From the IMG/VR virus record IMGVR_UViG_3300048694_000540, positions 1-21,002 of that record: a DNA stretch of 21,002 nucleotides; one strand, 5' to 3'. The translations under genes and the position numbers were made by a program. The stretch is from a virus. The notes beneath the pieces are model-generated. The model did no database searches, was not told the origin of the DNA, and saw only the letters and a list, made by a program, of their open reading frames with translations. Below are positions 6,396-14,252 of this stretch, one piece after another (position 1 is the first letter of the stretch; each line of letters opens with the position of its first letter).

Positions 6396-8099
6396 TTATG
6401 CTAAAGAGCTAAAATTCTTCACTTTGTGGAATCTATAGACTTTCTTAAACTTATCTACCAACTGGTCTTGTTTGTGACTGATGACAAATACATTTGTATC
6501 ACCAATCATGTTCCACATGATCTTGAGGAACTCATCGGTACCATTTGTATCTAGTGAGCCATCAAAGATTTCATCTAGTATGAGTAAGTTTGTATTGACA
6601 CTATTTTTCATCTTAGCAACCGCTCTCCATGTAAAGAGCAAGGCTAAGTCAATTCTCATTTTTTCGCCTTCAGAAAAGTTCTGATAGGAAAACTCATCTC
6701 TATACCTGGATTTAATTGTCTCTTCAAAGTTTTCGTCGATGTTGAAATTAACAAAGAATCCCATCTGAAGAAGATACTTATTGATGTGCTTGTTGATCAC
6801 AGGAAGATATTGCTTGATGATTTTAGTTTTGATGCCACCATCTTTGAGTAACTGGATAGCGGTATCAATGTACATCTTTTCATTAAGCAAGGACTCTTTC
6901 TGAGAAACCAGTCCATCAATCTCAGACTTGATTATATCATATTCTTTCTGTGAGTCAAGCAATACATCATCGGAATTAATGCTAGACTTCTCGATGTCCA
7001 ACAACATAGACTTGAGAGATGATACTTTGGACTCCTTAGATGTGATTGTGTTCCTGATGCTTTCAGCCTCTTGAATTAATTTATCTAAGGTATCAATCTC
7101 TTTGAGCACGGAATCTATTTGTTCACTAATCTTAGCTAAACCATCACCAAATTCTACAAGTTTGGCATTCAATGATATTAATTCACTCTCTTTGAAGTCT
7201 TGTGCAATAGATTGCTTGCATGTTGGGCAATTGTTGTTGTCATGGTAGAAATCAATCTTACATTGGTGAGACTTTTGGTTTATCTCGATACCTGATTTGA
7301 GACTGATCAGTTTAGTAAACTTCTTTCTCAGAGCCTCATGAACTTTAGTTGAGGAGAGAATTTCAGTACGTTCATGGCGATGTTCTTCAATTTCTTTTTC
7401 AATTTTTGCAATCTGGTCCCGGTAATCATTTTCTTGTTCCTTTAGCTTTCTAAGCTTCTGTTCGTTGTTTTGTTTTAGACTTGTTATTGTCTTCTCAATA
7501 AAAGACTTTTTCTCTTCTTTACCTAAACTCTCAATTCTATTACGATCAAGGCCCTCTCTGTTGTTTTGAGCTTTGATCTTAACAATATTATTCATAACGG
7601 AAAAGATTTGTATGTCCAACAGGTCTTCAATAACCGACCTTCTATCAGCAGGAGATAGCTGCATAAACGGAGTAAAGGATGCCGAACCAAGAATAACAAT
7701 CTGCGTGAAAGATTTATAATTCATCTTGAGTATGAACTTTTCAAGATGATCTTGGTAATCTTTGGATGCAGAATCTTGATTGAGGCATACATCATCACAA
7801 TATATCTCAAATACGTTTGGTTTGATGCCACGGATCACTTTATAATTTTTATTATTGGTAGAAAACTCGATCTCAGTAAGACAACCCTTCTCGTTAACTG
7901 AATTGACAAGTTGTGGCTTATTGATCTTTCTAAACGGTTTGCCAAATAAAGAGAAAGTCAACGCATCCAAGATGGTCGACTTTCCGGCACCGTTTTCACC
8001 GATGATCAAAGCATTTGGTGTGTCATTTAATTTTATTTCTGTCCATATGTTGCCTGTCGATAAAAAATTCTTCCATCTTATACATTTGAATTTTATCAT
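6396..8099 (-). CDS. 46: gp46 recombination endonuclease subunit, Rad50/SbcC-like ATPase
   Basis: A 567-aa SMC-like ATPase, close to T4 gp46 (about 560). Walker A is GENGAGKST (34-42). Two coiled-coil arms flank a zinc hook CPTC (C291, C294). Near the C-terminus come the signature-type FSEGEKMRIDLALLF and Walker B LLILDEIFD (505-513), then a switch histidine in VISHKQD. With gp47 it resects DNA ends to load UvsX/UvsY for recombination-dependent replication and degrades host DNA. Its start lies inside the reading frame of the upstream 88-aa gene, with GGGAAGA about 4 nt before the ATG. The assignment is secure. Confidence 0.95.
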   Translation of the reverse strand: MIKFKCIRWKNFLSTGNIWTEIKLNDTPNALIIGENGAGKSTILDALTFSLFGKPFRKINKPQLVNSVNEKGCLTEIEFSTNNKNYKVIRGIKPNVFEIYCDDVCLNQDSASKDYQDHLEKFILKMNYKSFTQIVILGSASFTPFMQLSPADRRSVIEDLLDIQIFSVMNNIVKIKAQNNREGLDRNRIESLGKEEKKSFIEKTITSLKQNNEQKLRKLKEQENDYRDQIAKIEKEIEEHRHERTEILSSTKVHEALRKKFTKLISLKSGIEINQKSHQCKIDFYHDNNNCPTCKQSIAQDFKESELISLNAKLVEFGDGLAKISEQIDSVLKEIDTLDKLIQEAESIRNTITSKESKVSSLKSMLLDIEKSSINSDDVLLDSQKEYDIIKSEIDGLVSQKESLLNEKMYIDTAIQLLKDGGIKTKIIKQYLPVINKHINKYLLQMGFFVNFNIDENFEETIKSRYRDEFSYQNFSEGEKMRIDLALLFTWRAVAKMKNSVNTNLLILDEIFDGSLDTNGTDEFLKIMWNMIGDTNVFVISHKQDQLVDKFKKVYRFHKVKNFSSLA

Positions 8100-8289
8100 T
8101 CAATCTTCCCATTGTAATATTATTATCTGCTCTAATTTCAGAATTTTTCCAAGTCCAACATTCACCAGTATTATATTGAAAACACACCCAAAGTAGATCA
8201 TGTTCTATTCCATAATCAATGAGAAAATGTGCTAAAGCTTTGCCTTTGGGTGTGATCAATGGTAATGGCGGATCAATTCTTATCATCAT
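8023..8289 (-). CDS. Conserved small protein between gp47 and gp46, function unknown
   Basis: An 88-aa protein whose first 60 residues (IDPPLPLITPKGKALAHFLI, then DLLWVCFQ, TGECWTWKN and NNITMG) look like a small protein I recall at the same place, between genes 47 and 46, in marine T4-like phages. The last 25 codons overlap the start of gp46 in another frame, a 77-nt overlap. Its ATG overlaps the gp47 stop by 4 nt (ATGA). No catalytic motif is visible. The fixed location suggests a link to the 46/47 nuclease or simply translational coupling. Confidence 0.75.
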   Translation of the reverse strand: MMIRIDPPLPLITPKGKALAHFLIDYGIEHDLLWVCFQYNTGECWTWKNSEIRADNNITMGRLNDKIQMYKMEEFFIDRQHMDRNKIK

Positions 8290-9362
8290 ACATGATCAAC
8301 CGACAAAGCTTCAGTGTATACATCTCGCATAAATGACTTCATTTTATCATTGTTCACATTCAATGTCAAGCCATTTATATAAGAGTCCAATATGGTTGGT
8401 GTGTCTTGTGATTCATCTATTTCACTGTTTTCATTGATTTCAGCGAATGTTGAAATGTCTTCAATTACTGAAATATCCACGGTATCTGATTTATATAGCT
8501 TTTCCATTAACAGATCAAACGCATATGGATTATTCCTATTGACACACAGAACCTTTACATATGTATCTTTATACTTAGAATAATCAGTAGCATTTATCTT
8601 CTCAATGATGTTTGGTTCTTTTACATCATCATAAGCTAACATCTTGAACATTGGATATGGATTCTGAATGAACTCATATTTTCTGGTCTCGGTGTCAAAG
8701 ATAGTAAACCCACGTGGATCATTATAGTCTGACCATGTATATTCACCAAATGCACCAAGATAGTGTATGTTGCCCTTAGATGACTTGTGATGATAATGCC
8801 CAGAAAAGACCAAATCAAATTTGGAATATTTGTCTGTCTCATCACCATGATCTGATATATTTCCCTTGAGCAATTCAAATCCTTTTAGCTCAAGATGACC
8901 CATAACAATCTCTGCTTTGGTATCCCTGATCTGTATATTAGTCAATTCTGCATTAGATGAATCAATCCATGGAATAAGAAGTATGTCTAGCCCATCGATA
9001 TTGATTGTCTGAGGAAGATTGTAGGTATGAATGTTCTTGTATCTTCCTGTGACAATTTCATCTAATGAATTCACAGAACAAACATCTTTATAATACCTAT
9101 CATGATTACCAGCAATGATATGCGTCTCAATTTCCATTCCTTCAATGGGTGCAAGAAATGTATTACGACAAACTTTGGAAGTTAGATAGCTCAAATACTT
9201 TCGGCGATCAAACAAATCACCAAGATGTATAATATGTTGGATATTCCTTTCTTCAAGAACCGAAAAGAAATGTTCCATACTTCTTTCAAAATAAGCATGA
9301 AATACTGGGCTATCATTTCTGATACCATAGTGTGTATCACATATCAAAGCAATCTTAGCCAT
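8286..9362 (-). CDS. 47: gp47 recombination endonuclease subunit, Mre11/SbcD-like nuclease
   Basis: A 358-aa metallophosphoesterase (T4 gp47 is 339). Motif I is CDTH (D9, H11), II is LGDLFDRR (D49), III is AGNHDRY (N86, H87), followed by VMGHLELKG and the C-terminal FSGHYHH. Together these bind the two manganese ions of an Mre11-type nuclease. It is the partner of gp46. ATG 9362 shares one base with the upstream TAA stop (TAATG), with GGTGAG as ribosome site. The C-terminal region (about 300-330) is acidic and less conserved, typical of a partner-binding tail. Confidence 0.95.
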   Translation of the reverse strand: MAKIALICDTHYGIRNDSPVFHAYFERSMEHFFSVLEERNIQHIIHLGDLFDRRKYLSYLTSKVCRNTFLAPIEGMEIETHIIAGNHDRYYKDVCSVNSLDEIVTGRYKNIHTYNLPQTINIDGLDILLIPWIDSSNAELTNIQIRDTKAEIVMGHLELKGFELLKGNISDHGDETDKYSKFDLVFSGHYHHKSSKGNIHYLGAFGEYTWSDYNDPRGFTIFDTETRKYEFIQNPYPMFKMLAYDDVKEPNIIEKINATDYSKYKDTYVKVLCVNRNNPYAFDLLMEKLYKSDTVDISVIEDISTFAEINENSEIDESQDTPTILDSYINGLTLNVNNDKMKSFMRDVYTEALSVDHV

Positions 9363-9565
9363 TAGCTCACCTTTTTCTTGGGCTTCTTCAATCCTTCAGA
9401 TAGTATTAGTTCGTTATCATATTTCTTGATGGCTTGTTCAATTACCAATTTGATTTCATCAAGTCTCATTCTATAGTTACCACGCACATACACATTGTCT
9501 CGTGTATTGAGTAGTCCTTCTATAATCTGTTGAACTTGATATGGAACATTATTAGGCTTGTTCAT
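9362..9565 (-). CDS. Small conserved phage protein between gp55 and gp47, function unknown
   Basis: A 67-aa protein starting MNKPNNVPYQVQQIIEGL and ending in a lysine-rich tail. A GAGGAG 5 nt before ATG 9565 picks this start; the longer open frame upstream is only the shadow of the gp55 tail. It overlaps the gp55 stop by 14 nt, and its own stop shares a base with the gp47 start. It is mostly helical by eye, with no membrane segment. Its place in the 55-47-46 operon suggests a replication or transcription accessory role, but no function can be assigned. Confidence 0.75.
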   Translation of the reverse strand: MNKPNNVPYQVQQIIEGLLNTRDNVYVRGNYRMRLDEIKLVIEQAIKKYDNELILSEGLKKPKKKVS

Positions 9566-10133
9566 GATTCTCCTCATAAAATTGTTGTAGGCCTTCTTTG
9601 GCCTTCTTTCTTTTCTCTTTCTTTTCCTCTTCTTTTTTCTCGAATTTGGCCATGAAAGTATTGATATTATCATAGTTCTGATGAGGTTGCAAGTGGTTAC
9701 CATCACTATCCGTCAACAATGTATTATCTGTTGTTGTCATCATTTCTTGGTAATTACTATAGATGGTATACCTATTTCTTTCCTCTTTGTTGATACGCCT
9801 TAGGAAAGCATAATATACAATCTGTGTGAAGTAAGCAAAAGGATTGGATGTAGTCGATTCTCCATTGCTATAGTTTGGATTGTAGTCTTTGAAATACAGG
9901 ATACAATTCTCTACACCATCCGAAATCATTTCATCTCGGAATGAATAGTTGATAAAACATGGCTTAGTGGAAAGATTCTCTGCAATCTTGTAAATGCATT
10001 CACCAATATAATTGGAAATTCTTGGTTCTTCTGTTCCTGCCTCTTTAGCTTGGTTTAGTTGTTTGTGGTATTCTACAATAGCCTCGTAGAATTTCTTATT
10101 GTCCACATACATAACCTTTTTTCTTGGTTTCAT
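9552..10133 (-). CDS. 55: gp55 late-transcription sigma factor
   Basis: 193 aa from ATG 10133, chosen because AGAGG lies 7 nt upstream; a TTG at 10151 would add six residues. The N-terminal YVDNKKFYEAIVEYHKQL matches T4 gp55 (YVNNKELLQAI). FRDEMISDGVENCILYF and NPFAYFTQIVYYAFLRRINKEERN match the sigma region 2-like core that reads the TATAAATA -10 box. After a lysine/glutamate-rich linker the C-terminus GLQQFYEEN resembles the T4 clamp-binding end SLDFLYEAN, which lets the sliding clamp gp45 activate late transcription. A late promoter of the expected type lies before gp22 in this window. The assignment is strong. Confidence 0.92.
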   Translation of the reverse strand: MKPRKKVMYVDNKKFYEAIVEYHKQLNQAKEAGTEEPRISNYIGECIYKIAENLSTKPCFINYSFRDEMISDGVENCILYFKDYNPNYSNGESTTSNPFAYFTQIVYYAFLRRINKEERNRYTIYSNYQEMMTTTDNTLLTDSDGNHLQPHQNYDNINTFMAKFEKKEEEKKEKRKKAKEGLQQFYEENHEQA

Positions 10134-10144
10134 GCATTTTCCTC

Positions 10145-10173
10145 TTGACAAAGGGTTGACAGACTGCTATAAC
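10145..10173 (+). promoter_or_regulatory. Plus-strand sigma70-like promoter in front of gp55 (antisense)
   Basis: TTGACA (10145-10150), a 17-nt spacer and TATAAC (10168-10173) on the plus strand, in the 71-nt gap upstream of gp55. It points away from gp55 and would transcribe antisense to the 91-aa gene, the 153-aa gene and uvsW. No plus-strand gene follows. A second TTGACA starts at 10156. It may be chance, or it may make an antisense RNA. Confidence 0.4.
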
Positions 10174-10204
10174 TGCTCTGTGCCTGTTTCAATGAATAGT
10201 AATA

Positions 10205-10480
10205 TTAGATATTGGTTAGTTGCTTAAGTTTCCTGATTTGCTTTTCAATTACCTCTTTCCTGTTAGGCCACTTGATCATAGGTTTATCTGGGTTTTTAGC
10301 CAAGTTCTCCAGCAAAGGTAAGAATATCTTCTCCAAAGCATATAATCTATTCTTTAGATCATCCACTTGATCATTCAATGATGTATGAACAGCATTGTTT
10401 ACTATGATGTCTTCCTCATGGGCAAAAGAGAATCCAAAGTCATGAGAATCATCCACATCTACATAATTATTCTTTTTCAT
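10205..10480 (-). CDS. Conserved small coiled-coil phage protein, function unknown
   Basis: A 91-aa acidic-to-neutral protein. The middle (about 32-60, SLNDQVDDLKNRLYALEKIF) has heptad spacing of leucines, suggesting a short coiled coil, followed by NPDKPMIKWPNRKEVIEKQI. The PxKPMIKWPNR segment looks familiar from marine T4-like phages, but I cannot name the protein. The start shares a base with the upstream stop (TAATG). It is flanked by a uvsW-side gene and gp55, so it is probably expressed with them. Confidence 0.72.
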   Translation of the reverse strand: MKKNNYVDVDDSHDFGFSFAHEEDIIVNNAVHTSLNDQVDDLKNRLYALEKIFLPLLENLAKNPDKPMIKWPNRKEVIEKQIRKLKQLTNI

Positions 10481-10941
10481 TAATGTAACCTCTTCTTGTT
10501 GTTTTTAATTTCATTAAGAAGTTTATTAACATAATCCAGATCCGATTCAGTTATATCTTCTGATTTGATCTCATCTTCATCTAGTTCTTCTTCCGATTCT
10601 TCTTCACCGCCATATTCAAACTTTACTTCATTGAGTCGTTCCAATGAAGCATAATAGTATGTCATCATATTTGTTGATGGTGATGCTATTGTAAGAACAT
10701 CACTTGGATATATAACAAATTCTTGTTTGTCTACAATTCTAGGAAACATCCATTGCATTAGAGATACTGAAAGATAACCTGCTCTCTCGCCTAATGTATA
10801 TACAATTTTTAATGGATTGAAAAAAATATAATAGTTGCCAGTACCCTTATCTTCTATATATGCGAGCTCCGTAACAAGGTCTTCGCCTGTATTTAATCTG
10901 ACGACTCTTAACTTGGTAGACGAACTTATTGGTTGATGCAT
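10480..10941 (-). CDS. Conserved phage protein with possible Sm-like beta barrel, function unknown
   Basis: A 153-aa protein. The first 100 residues are beta-rich: LRVVRLNTGEDLVTELAYIE, then YYIFFNPLKIVYTL and LMQWMFP. This pattern, with a charged GEDLV turn, resembles Sm/Lsm-like or SH3-type barrels, but that is a fold guess from memory of cyanophage homologues. The tail (about 112-153) is acidic and then basic. ATG 10941 lies one base beyond the uvsW stop, so it is coupled to uvsW. An RNA- or ssDNA-binding role is possible but unproven. Confidence 0.72.
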   Translation of the reverse strand: MHQPISSSTKLRVVRLNTGEDLVTELAYIEDKGTGNYYIFFNPLKIVYTLGERAGYLSVSLMQWMFPRIVDKQEFVIYPSDVLTIASPSTNMMTYYYASLERLNEVKFEYGGEEESEEELDEDEIKSEDITESDLDYVNKLLNEIKNNKKRLH

Positions 10942-10942
10942 A

Positions 10943-12391
10943 TCAGTTACCTTTCAAATCTAACTTATACAATTTGAATGAAAACTTTTCTTCGGAATAT
11001 ATTTTGATTCTTTCAGTCAAATGTCTAAGTGTATAATTTTCTTTTTTGTTATATCTCAAATCATCAGCAATATCATACAATGTGGCTGAAGTCTTTGTCT
11101 CAGATGTTCTGAGTGATCTACCAATAGACTGTAGATTTCTTATTCGAGATTTAGAAGGGCTAGCAAAAATAATATTATGTAGATTCCGAATGTTAACGCC
11201 AGTAGATGTGGTTCCATAAGAAGCGACAATGATGGCATTTGTTTCTTTCTCCATTATATGTCGGACTTCTTCTCTGATCTCGACATCTGTTTTACCGTAG
11301 ATAAAAAATACTTTACGGTCATCTCTATTTATCAAGTCATATAAAATTTTACCATGTTTATCCACATATTGATAAAGAACTAATGTATTACCTGATAATG
11401 ATAGAGCAAGATTTGCTATGAATTTATTACGAGATTCATTGAGCACTAGATATTCAATTTCTTGCTGATATGTAAAATTCTTGGCTGCTTGGCATATAGA
11501 ATTGGAATGTTTGAGTAACAGACATTTGATGGAGAAATCTGCTACATGTTTTTGATCCATGAGTTCTTTGGTAGTTATGACTTTCTTAACTGGACCAAAA
11601 AGACCTTCAAGTACAAGCTTGTTTGTCTTAGTTCCATCGAGTGTACCAGTTGTGCCAATCCTATACTTAGCATTGGTCAGAGATGTCATTATATGTGTAA
11701 GAGATTTAGCCTTGAATAGATGCGCTTCGTCACCTATTACCGCATCATATTGTTGAAAGTACGATGAAGGTAATTCATACAAGCTTTGCCATGTTGATAT
11801 AGTAACAGGCATATCTGACTGCTTATCCCTACCAGCAAAAATAGTATGAATGCAATTATCAGAATCATACCCATAATCAGAAAAATCAGAATATAATTGG
11901 CTGACAAGAGAAGTTGTAGGAACGATGATAAGAATTTTTGTAACATTTATGTATCTCATTATTAGATAGATTATAAGAGACTTACCTGATGCTGTTGGTG
12001 ATAATAGTAATGCTCGTTTTTTATTAATTGCATGAACAAATGCTTCTAATTGATAGTCTCTAGGTTCGTATTTGCAGTTTATAGATTGAGCAAATTGCTT
12101 AGCTTCACTAAGCGTAATTGAAGATTCTTGAACCGTTTCATACTTGAAATCATAGTCTCGATCTTCACAAAATGATTTGATATAAGGAACAAGACCACGA
12201 TACATTTGTCTGGTTCTGGATTCATAAAGGCGTATCTTACCATCCCAAAGTTTTGCTCTAAACTGTGGAGTAAATTGATATCCAGGCACATGAAAGGTAA
12301 AAGCATCTCTTAGTTCATAACCAATATCGTCAGAACAATCTATGCTAACATATGCTTCATTTTTGTTTTTAACAATCAGTTCATTTGCCAG
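10943..12391 (-). CDS. uvsW: UvsW superfamily 2 helicase, start codon unclear
   Basis: A helicase of about 480 aa (T4 UvsW is about 500). Walker A is SPTASGKS, motif II is DEAH (in VIGDEAHLFKA), the motif III-like GTTGT comes next, and motif VI is QSIGRSLR near the C-terminus. UvsW resolves R-loops and recombination intermediates and switches T4 from origin- to recombination-dependent replication. The first ordinary start in frame is GTG 12289. The frame upstream of it still matches the T4 N-terminus (VSIDCSDDIGYELRDAFTFH against VRIDCEESTFHELRDFFSF). That stretch has no ATG, GTG or TTG back to a stop at 12415. CTG 12391, with GAGAG 8 nt upstream, is my best guess. See the separate finding. 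Confidence 0.9.
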   Translation of the reverse strand: MANELIVKNKNEAYVSIDCSDDIGYELRDAFTFHVPGYQFTPQFRAKLWDGKIRLYESRTRQMYRGLVPYIKSFCEDRDYDFKYETVQESSITLSEAKQFAQSINCKYEPRDYQLEAFVHAINKKRALLLSPTASGKSLIIYLIMRYINVTKILIIVPTTSLVSQLYSDFSDYGYDSDNCIHTIFAGRDKQSDMPVTISTWQSLYELPSSYFQQYDAVIGDEAHLFKAKSLTHIMTSLTNAKYRIGTTGTLDGTKTNKLVLEGLFGPVKKVITTKELMDQKHVADFSIKCLLLKHSNSICQAAKNFTYQQEIEYLVLNESRNKFIANLALSLSGNTLVLYQYVDKHGKILYDLINRDDRKVFFIYGKTDVEIREEVRHIMEKETNAIIVASYGTTSTGVNIRNLHNIIFASPSKSRIRNLQSIGRSLRTSETKTSATLYDIADDLRYNKKENYTLRHLTERIKIYSEEKFSFKLYKLDLKGN

Positions 12392-12830
12392 AAGTAAATC
12401 TCTCCCAATCCATTATAGACTTTAATTGCCATGTTCTATTATTAATTTCTTTGAGAATAGAAGTACACGTGTCAACAATTTCTTGATGCAATATCTTCTT
12501 AATCAGAATAGTATTTAGATCGTCATCGGAATCAAGATACATGGGTATTTCTGGTCGCAGAATCTTCTTTGGTATTGGTTGCCATCCATGTTCTTTTAAG
12601 TCATCTGGGTTATTCAGATCACCAGAGTAATACTCATATTTTAATCTTTTGAGTCTGGTATAATCGTTCATTAATTTTTTGACAATTAGATTATGATGTG
12701 ATAGTATATGTAGATATTTGGCGTGGAGAGATGCAACTTTGGCTAATGTCCTAGCAGGTTCAGTTTCATCAATAACAGCATCTTTAGCCCATTCTTCATG
12801 TAATGAATCTATAGTTACAGGTGGTTTCAT
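12381..12830 (-). CDS. uvsY: UvsY recombination mediator
   Basis: 149 aa (T4 UvsY is 137). It matches T4 UvsY in layout: an N-terminal segment on EEWAKDAVID, a helical part ASLHAKYLHILSHHNLIVKK, then RLKRLKYEYYSGDLNNPDDL (T4 has ALKARLDYYSGRG), and a C-terminal helix. UvsY loads the recombinase UvsX on gp32-coated ssDNA. It is the first gene of the operon: the ATG has GAGGG 4 nt upstream and follows the sigma70 promoter at 12860-12888. Its stop overlaps an ATG (ATGA) that would suit uvsW but is out of frame with it. Confidence 0.92.
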   Translation of the reverse strand: MKPPVTIDSLHEEWAKDAVIDETEPARTLAKVASLHAKYLHILSHHNLIVKKLMNDYTRLKRLKYEYYSGDLNNPDDLKEHGWQPIPKKILRPEIPMYLDSDDDLNTILIKKILHQEIVDTCTSILKEINNRTWQLKSIMDWERFTSGK

Positions 12831-12859
12831 TTGACCCTCTATATTGTTGCGAATGAATC

Positions 12860-12888
12860 AGTATAGAGTATTAATAAAGAAATGTCAA
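12860..12888 (-). promoter_or_regulatory. Near-consensus sigma70 promoter for uvsY and the recombination operon
   Basis: On the minus strand TTGACA (12888-12883, perfect) is followed after 17 nt by TATACT (12865-12860). Transcription should begin near 12852, about 20 nt before the uvsY ATG. It sits in the 64-nt gap between the tail tube gene and uvsY, and separates the late structural block from the early or middle replication block. Confidence 0.85.
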
Positions 12889-12894
12889 GTACTA

Positions 12895-13413
12895 TTATAG
12901 CCTTGTTATCTCAAATCTATCATATCTGAATGTTATATCTGCTGTTACTATAGCAGAAGCATCCAGTTTCGTATCAAAATTTATACCACCAATAGATATT
13001 GGGTGACAATTTAAAAAATTAATACGAATGTTTGGTATATTAGCGTTTGTGTTGATTGTCAATATGCCTTCATGATATGGTGATTTCTTTTCATCATAGA
13101 AACGAATATATTCTCTAAAATCTTTAGGGAAAGTCAAAGCAACTAGCCAATCATGTGTTTCTTGCCATACACGAATATCTTCATCTATTATAACAGACAT
13201 GATCAAACTATCATATTGAAGCTTATCACCATGTCTATATGTATTCGAGAACGGAGTTTCTATACTCACAGGATTTGTAGATATACCAGGTAGATTGACA
13301 CTTTGACAAAAATATCTCAAAAATGGTAATTGCGGAAATGTAAATGAAAACCTAGTTGGTTGTAGAAAACTTGTGTTCTCAGGTATCTTTGTTAGTATTG
13401 AAGTGTTTGTCAT
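12895..13413 (-). CDS. gp19-like tail tube protein
   Basis: A 172-aa beta-rich protein. Segments FLQPTRFSFTFPQLPFLRYF, CQSVNLPGIS, TYRHGDKLQYDSLIMSVIID and WQETHDWLVAL follow the layout of T4 gp19-family tube proteins: an opening strand, a VNLPG-type loop, a GD(K/R)xxxD element and a central helix. This family also covers the gp54 tube-initiator type, so another tube-fold role is possible. ATG 13413 overlaps the peptidase stop by 4 nt (ATGA). A poor late-promoter-like AATAAATA lies about 55 nt upstream. Confidence 0.72.
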   Translation of the reverse strand: MTNTSILTKIPENTSFLQPTRFSFTFPQLPFLRYFCQSVNLPGISTNPVSIETPFSNTYRHGDKLQYDSLIMSVIIDEDIRVWQETHDWLVALTFPKDFREYIRFYDEKKSPYHEGILTINTNANIPNIRINFLNCHPISIGGINFDTKLDASAIVTADITFRYDRFEITRL

Positions 13414-14252
13414 CTATATTTTTTCTTTATAAATTGTTCAAAGTTTTCATTCATTTTACCCTCTTTATATTTATTATAAAGATCAAGTAATGCAGGATCG
13501 GATGTTACAGATTGTCTTGCTGAATATCCAGCCGCCGCTCTTACATCAGACCAAGATTTACCGGATGTTGATTGAGGTTCAGATTTAGGTTGAATCTTTG
13601 GTAATTCTGGTGTAGGTTCTGGTGTTGCAACTGGTTCAGGTTTCTTTGTTGCGGCTGCATTTGTAGCACCTCCATCATCATATGCAATTGGCTTTTCGGG
13701 TTTTGGTTCTGGTGTTTTTGGTTTTTCTGGAGTCAATGACATATCTTTTGATGCCATTGGAGCTGGTGATACTTTTTCAGGTTTTTTTTCTGGGCTTGCC
13801 GCTGGTGCTTCTGGTTTTTGTGCTGGTTTCCAGTTTGGATCTGCACCTTCTCTTGGATGTGCAGAGAAATGCATTGTATCTTTGCTGTTTTTCCATTCAC
13901 CGCCCCATCCTAATCCATATTTTTTATGTAATCTATCTTTTCTAACTATATCTGGCATATCAGTCTGCCCATAGTTATGATGGTGTGGAAAAGTATGTGG
14001 GTTTTGACCGGGATTAATATCAATTGCCATGGCATCAGCATGAGCACTGCGATGACCACTTCCTGCAACCGTTGCGCCTGGTCTATATGAACTAATAGAT
14101 TTAATCTTATAACCAGAATTTTCCAAATCATCCACCATCGATTTAAATTTATGTGCATGATCACTATGAACATGATATGCAACACCACTTTTTGTCATAA
14201 GTTTTGTTATTGGTGGACCATCTTCTTTGAGAAAACTCTTGAATGATTTCAT
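13410..14252 (-). CDS. M15-type peptidase with a capsid-targeting-like N-terminus
   Basis: A 280-aa protein. Residues 20-135 form a peptidase M15-like domain: the SxHxxGxAxD signature is present as SAHADAMAID (S69, H71, D78, glycine replaced by A74), and the last zinc ligand is H128 in TMHFS. M15 enzymes cut D-Ala peptide bonds in peptidoglycan. A Pro/Lys/Glu-rich linker (about 142-230) joins a 50-residue C-terminal tail. The N-terminus MKSFKSFLKE resembles the T4 capsid-targeting peptide of internal head proteins (MKTYQEFIAE as I recall), with an LxE site for the gp21 protease. It has no signal peptide. It starts on the stop of the 80-aa gene (TAATG), with AGGA a distant 11 nt upstream. It may be a packaged lysozyme-like protein or a tail lysin. 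Confidence 0.75.
   Translation of the reverse strand: MKSFKSFLKEDGPPITKLMTKSGVAYHVHSDHAHKFKSMVDDLENSGYKIKSISSYRPGATVAGSGHRSAHADAMAIDINPGQNPHTFPHHHNYGQTDMPDIVRKDRLHKKYGLGWGGEWKNSKDTMHFSAHPREGADPNWKPAQKPEAPAASPEKKPEKVSPAPMASKDMSLTPEKPKTPEPKPEKPIAYDDGGATNAAATKKPEPVATPEPTPELPKIQPKSEPQSTSGKSWSDVRAAAGYSARQSVTSDPALLDLYNKYKEGKMNENFEQFIKKKYR

Noticed and set aside
13468-13475. AATAAATA as a late promoter for the tail tube gene
   Set aside because: One mismatch at the first position, in an AT-rich stretch inside the peptidase gene. Chance matches are expected at this composition.
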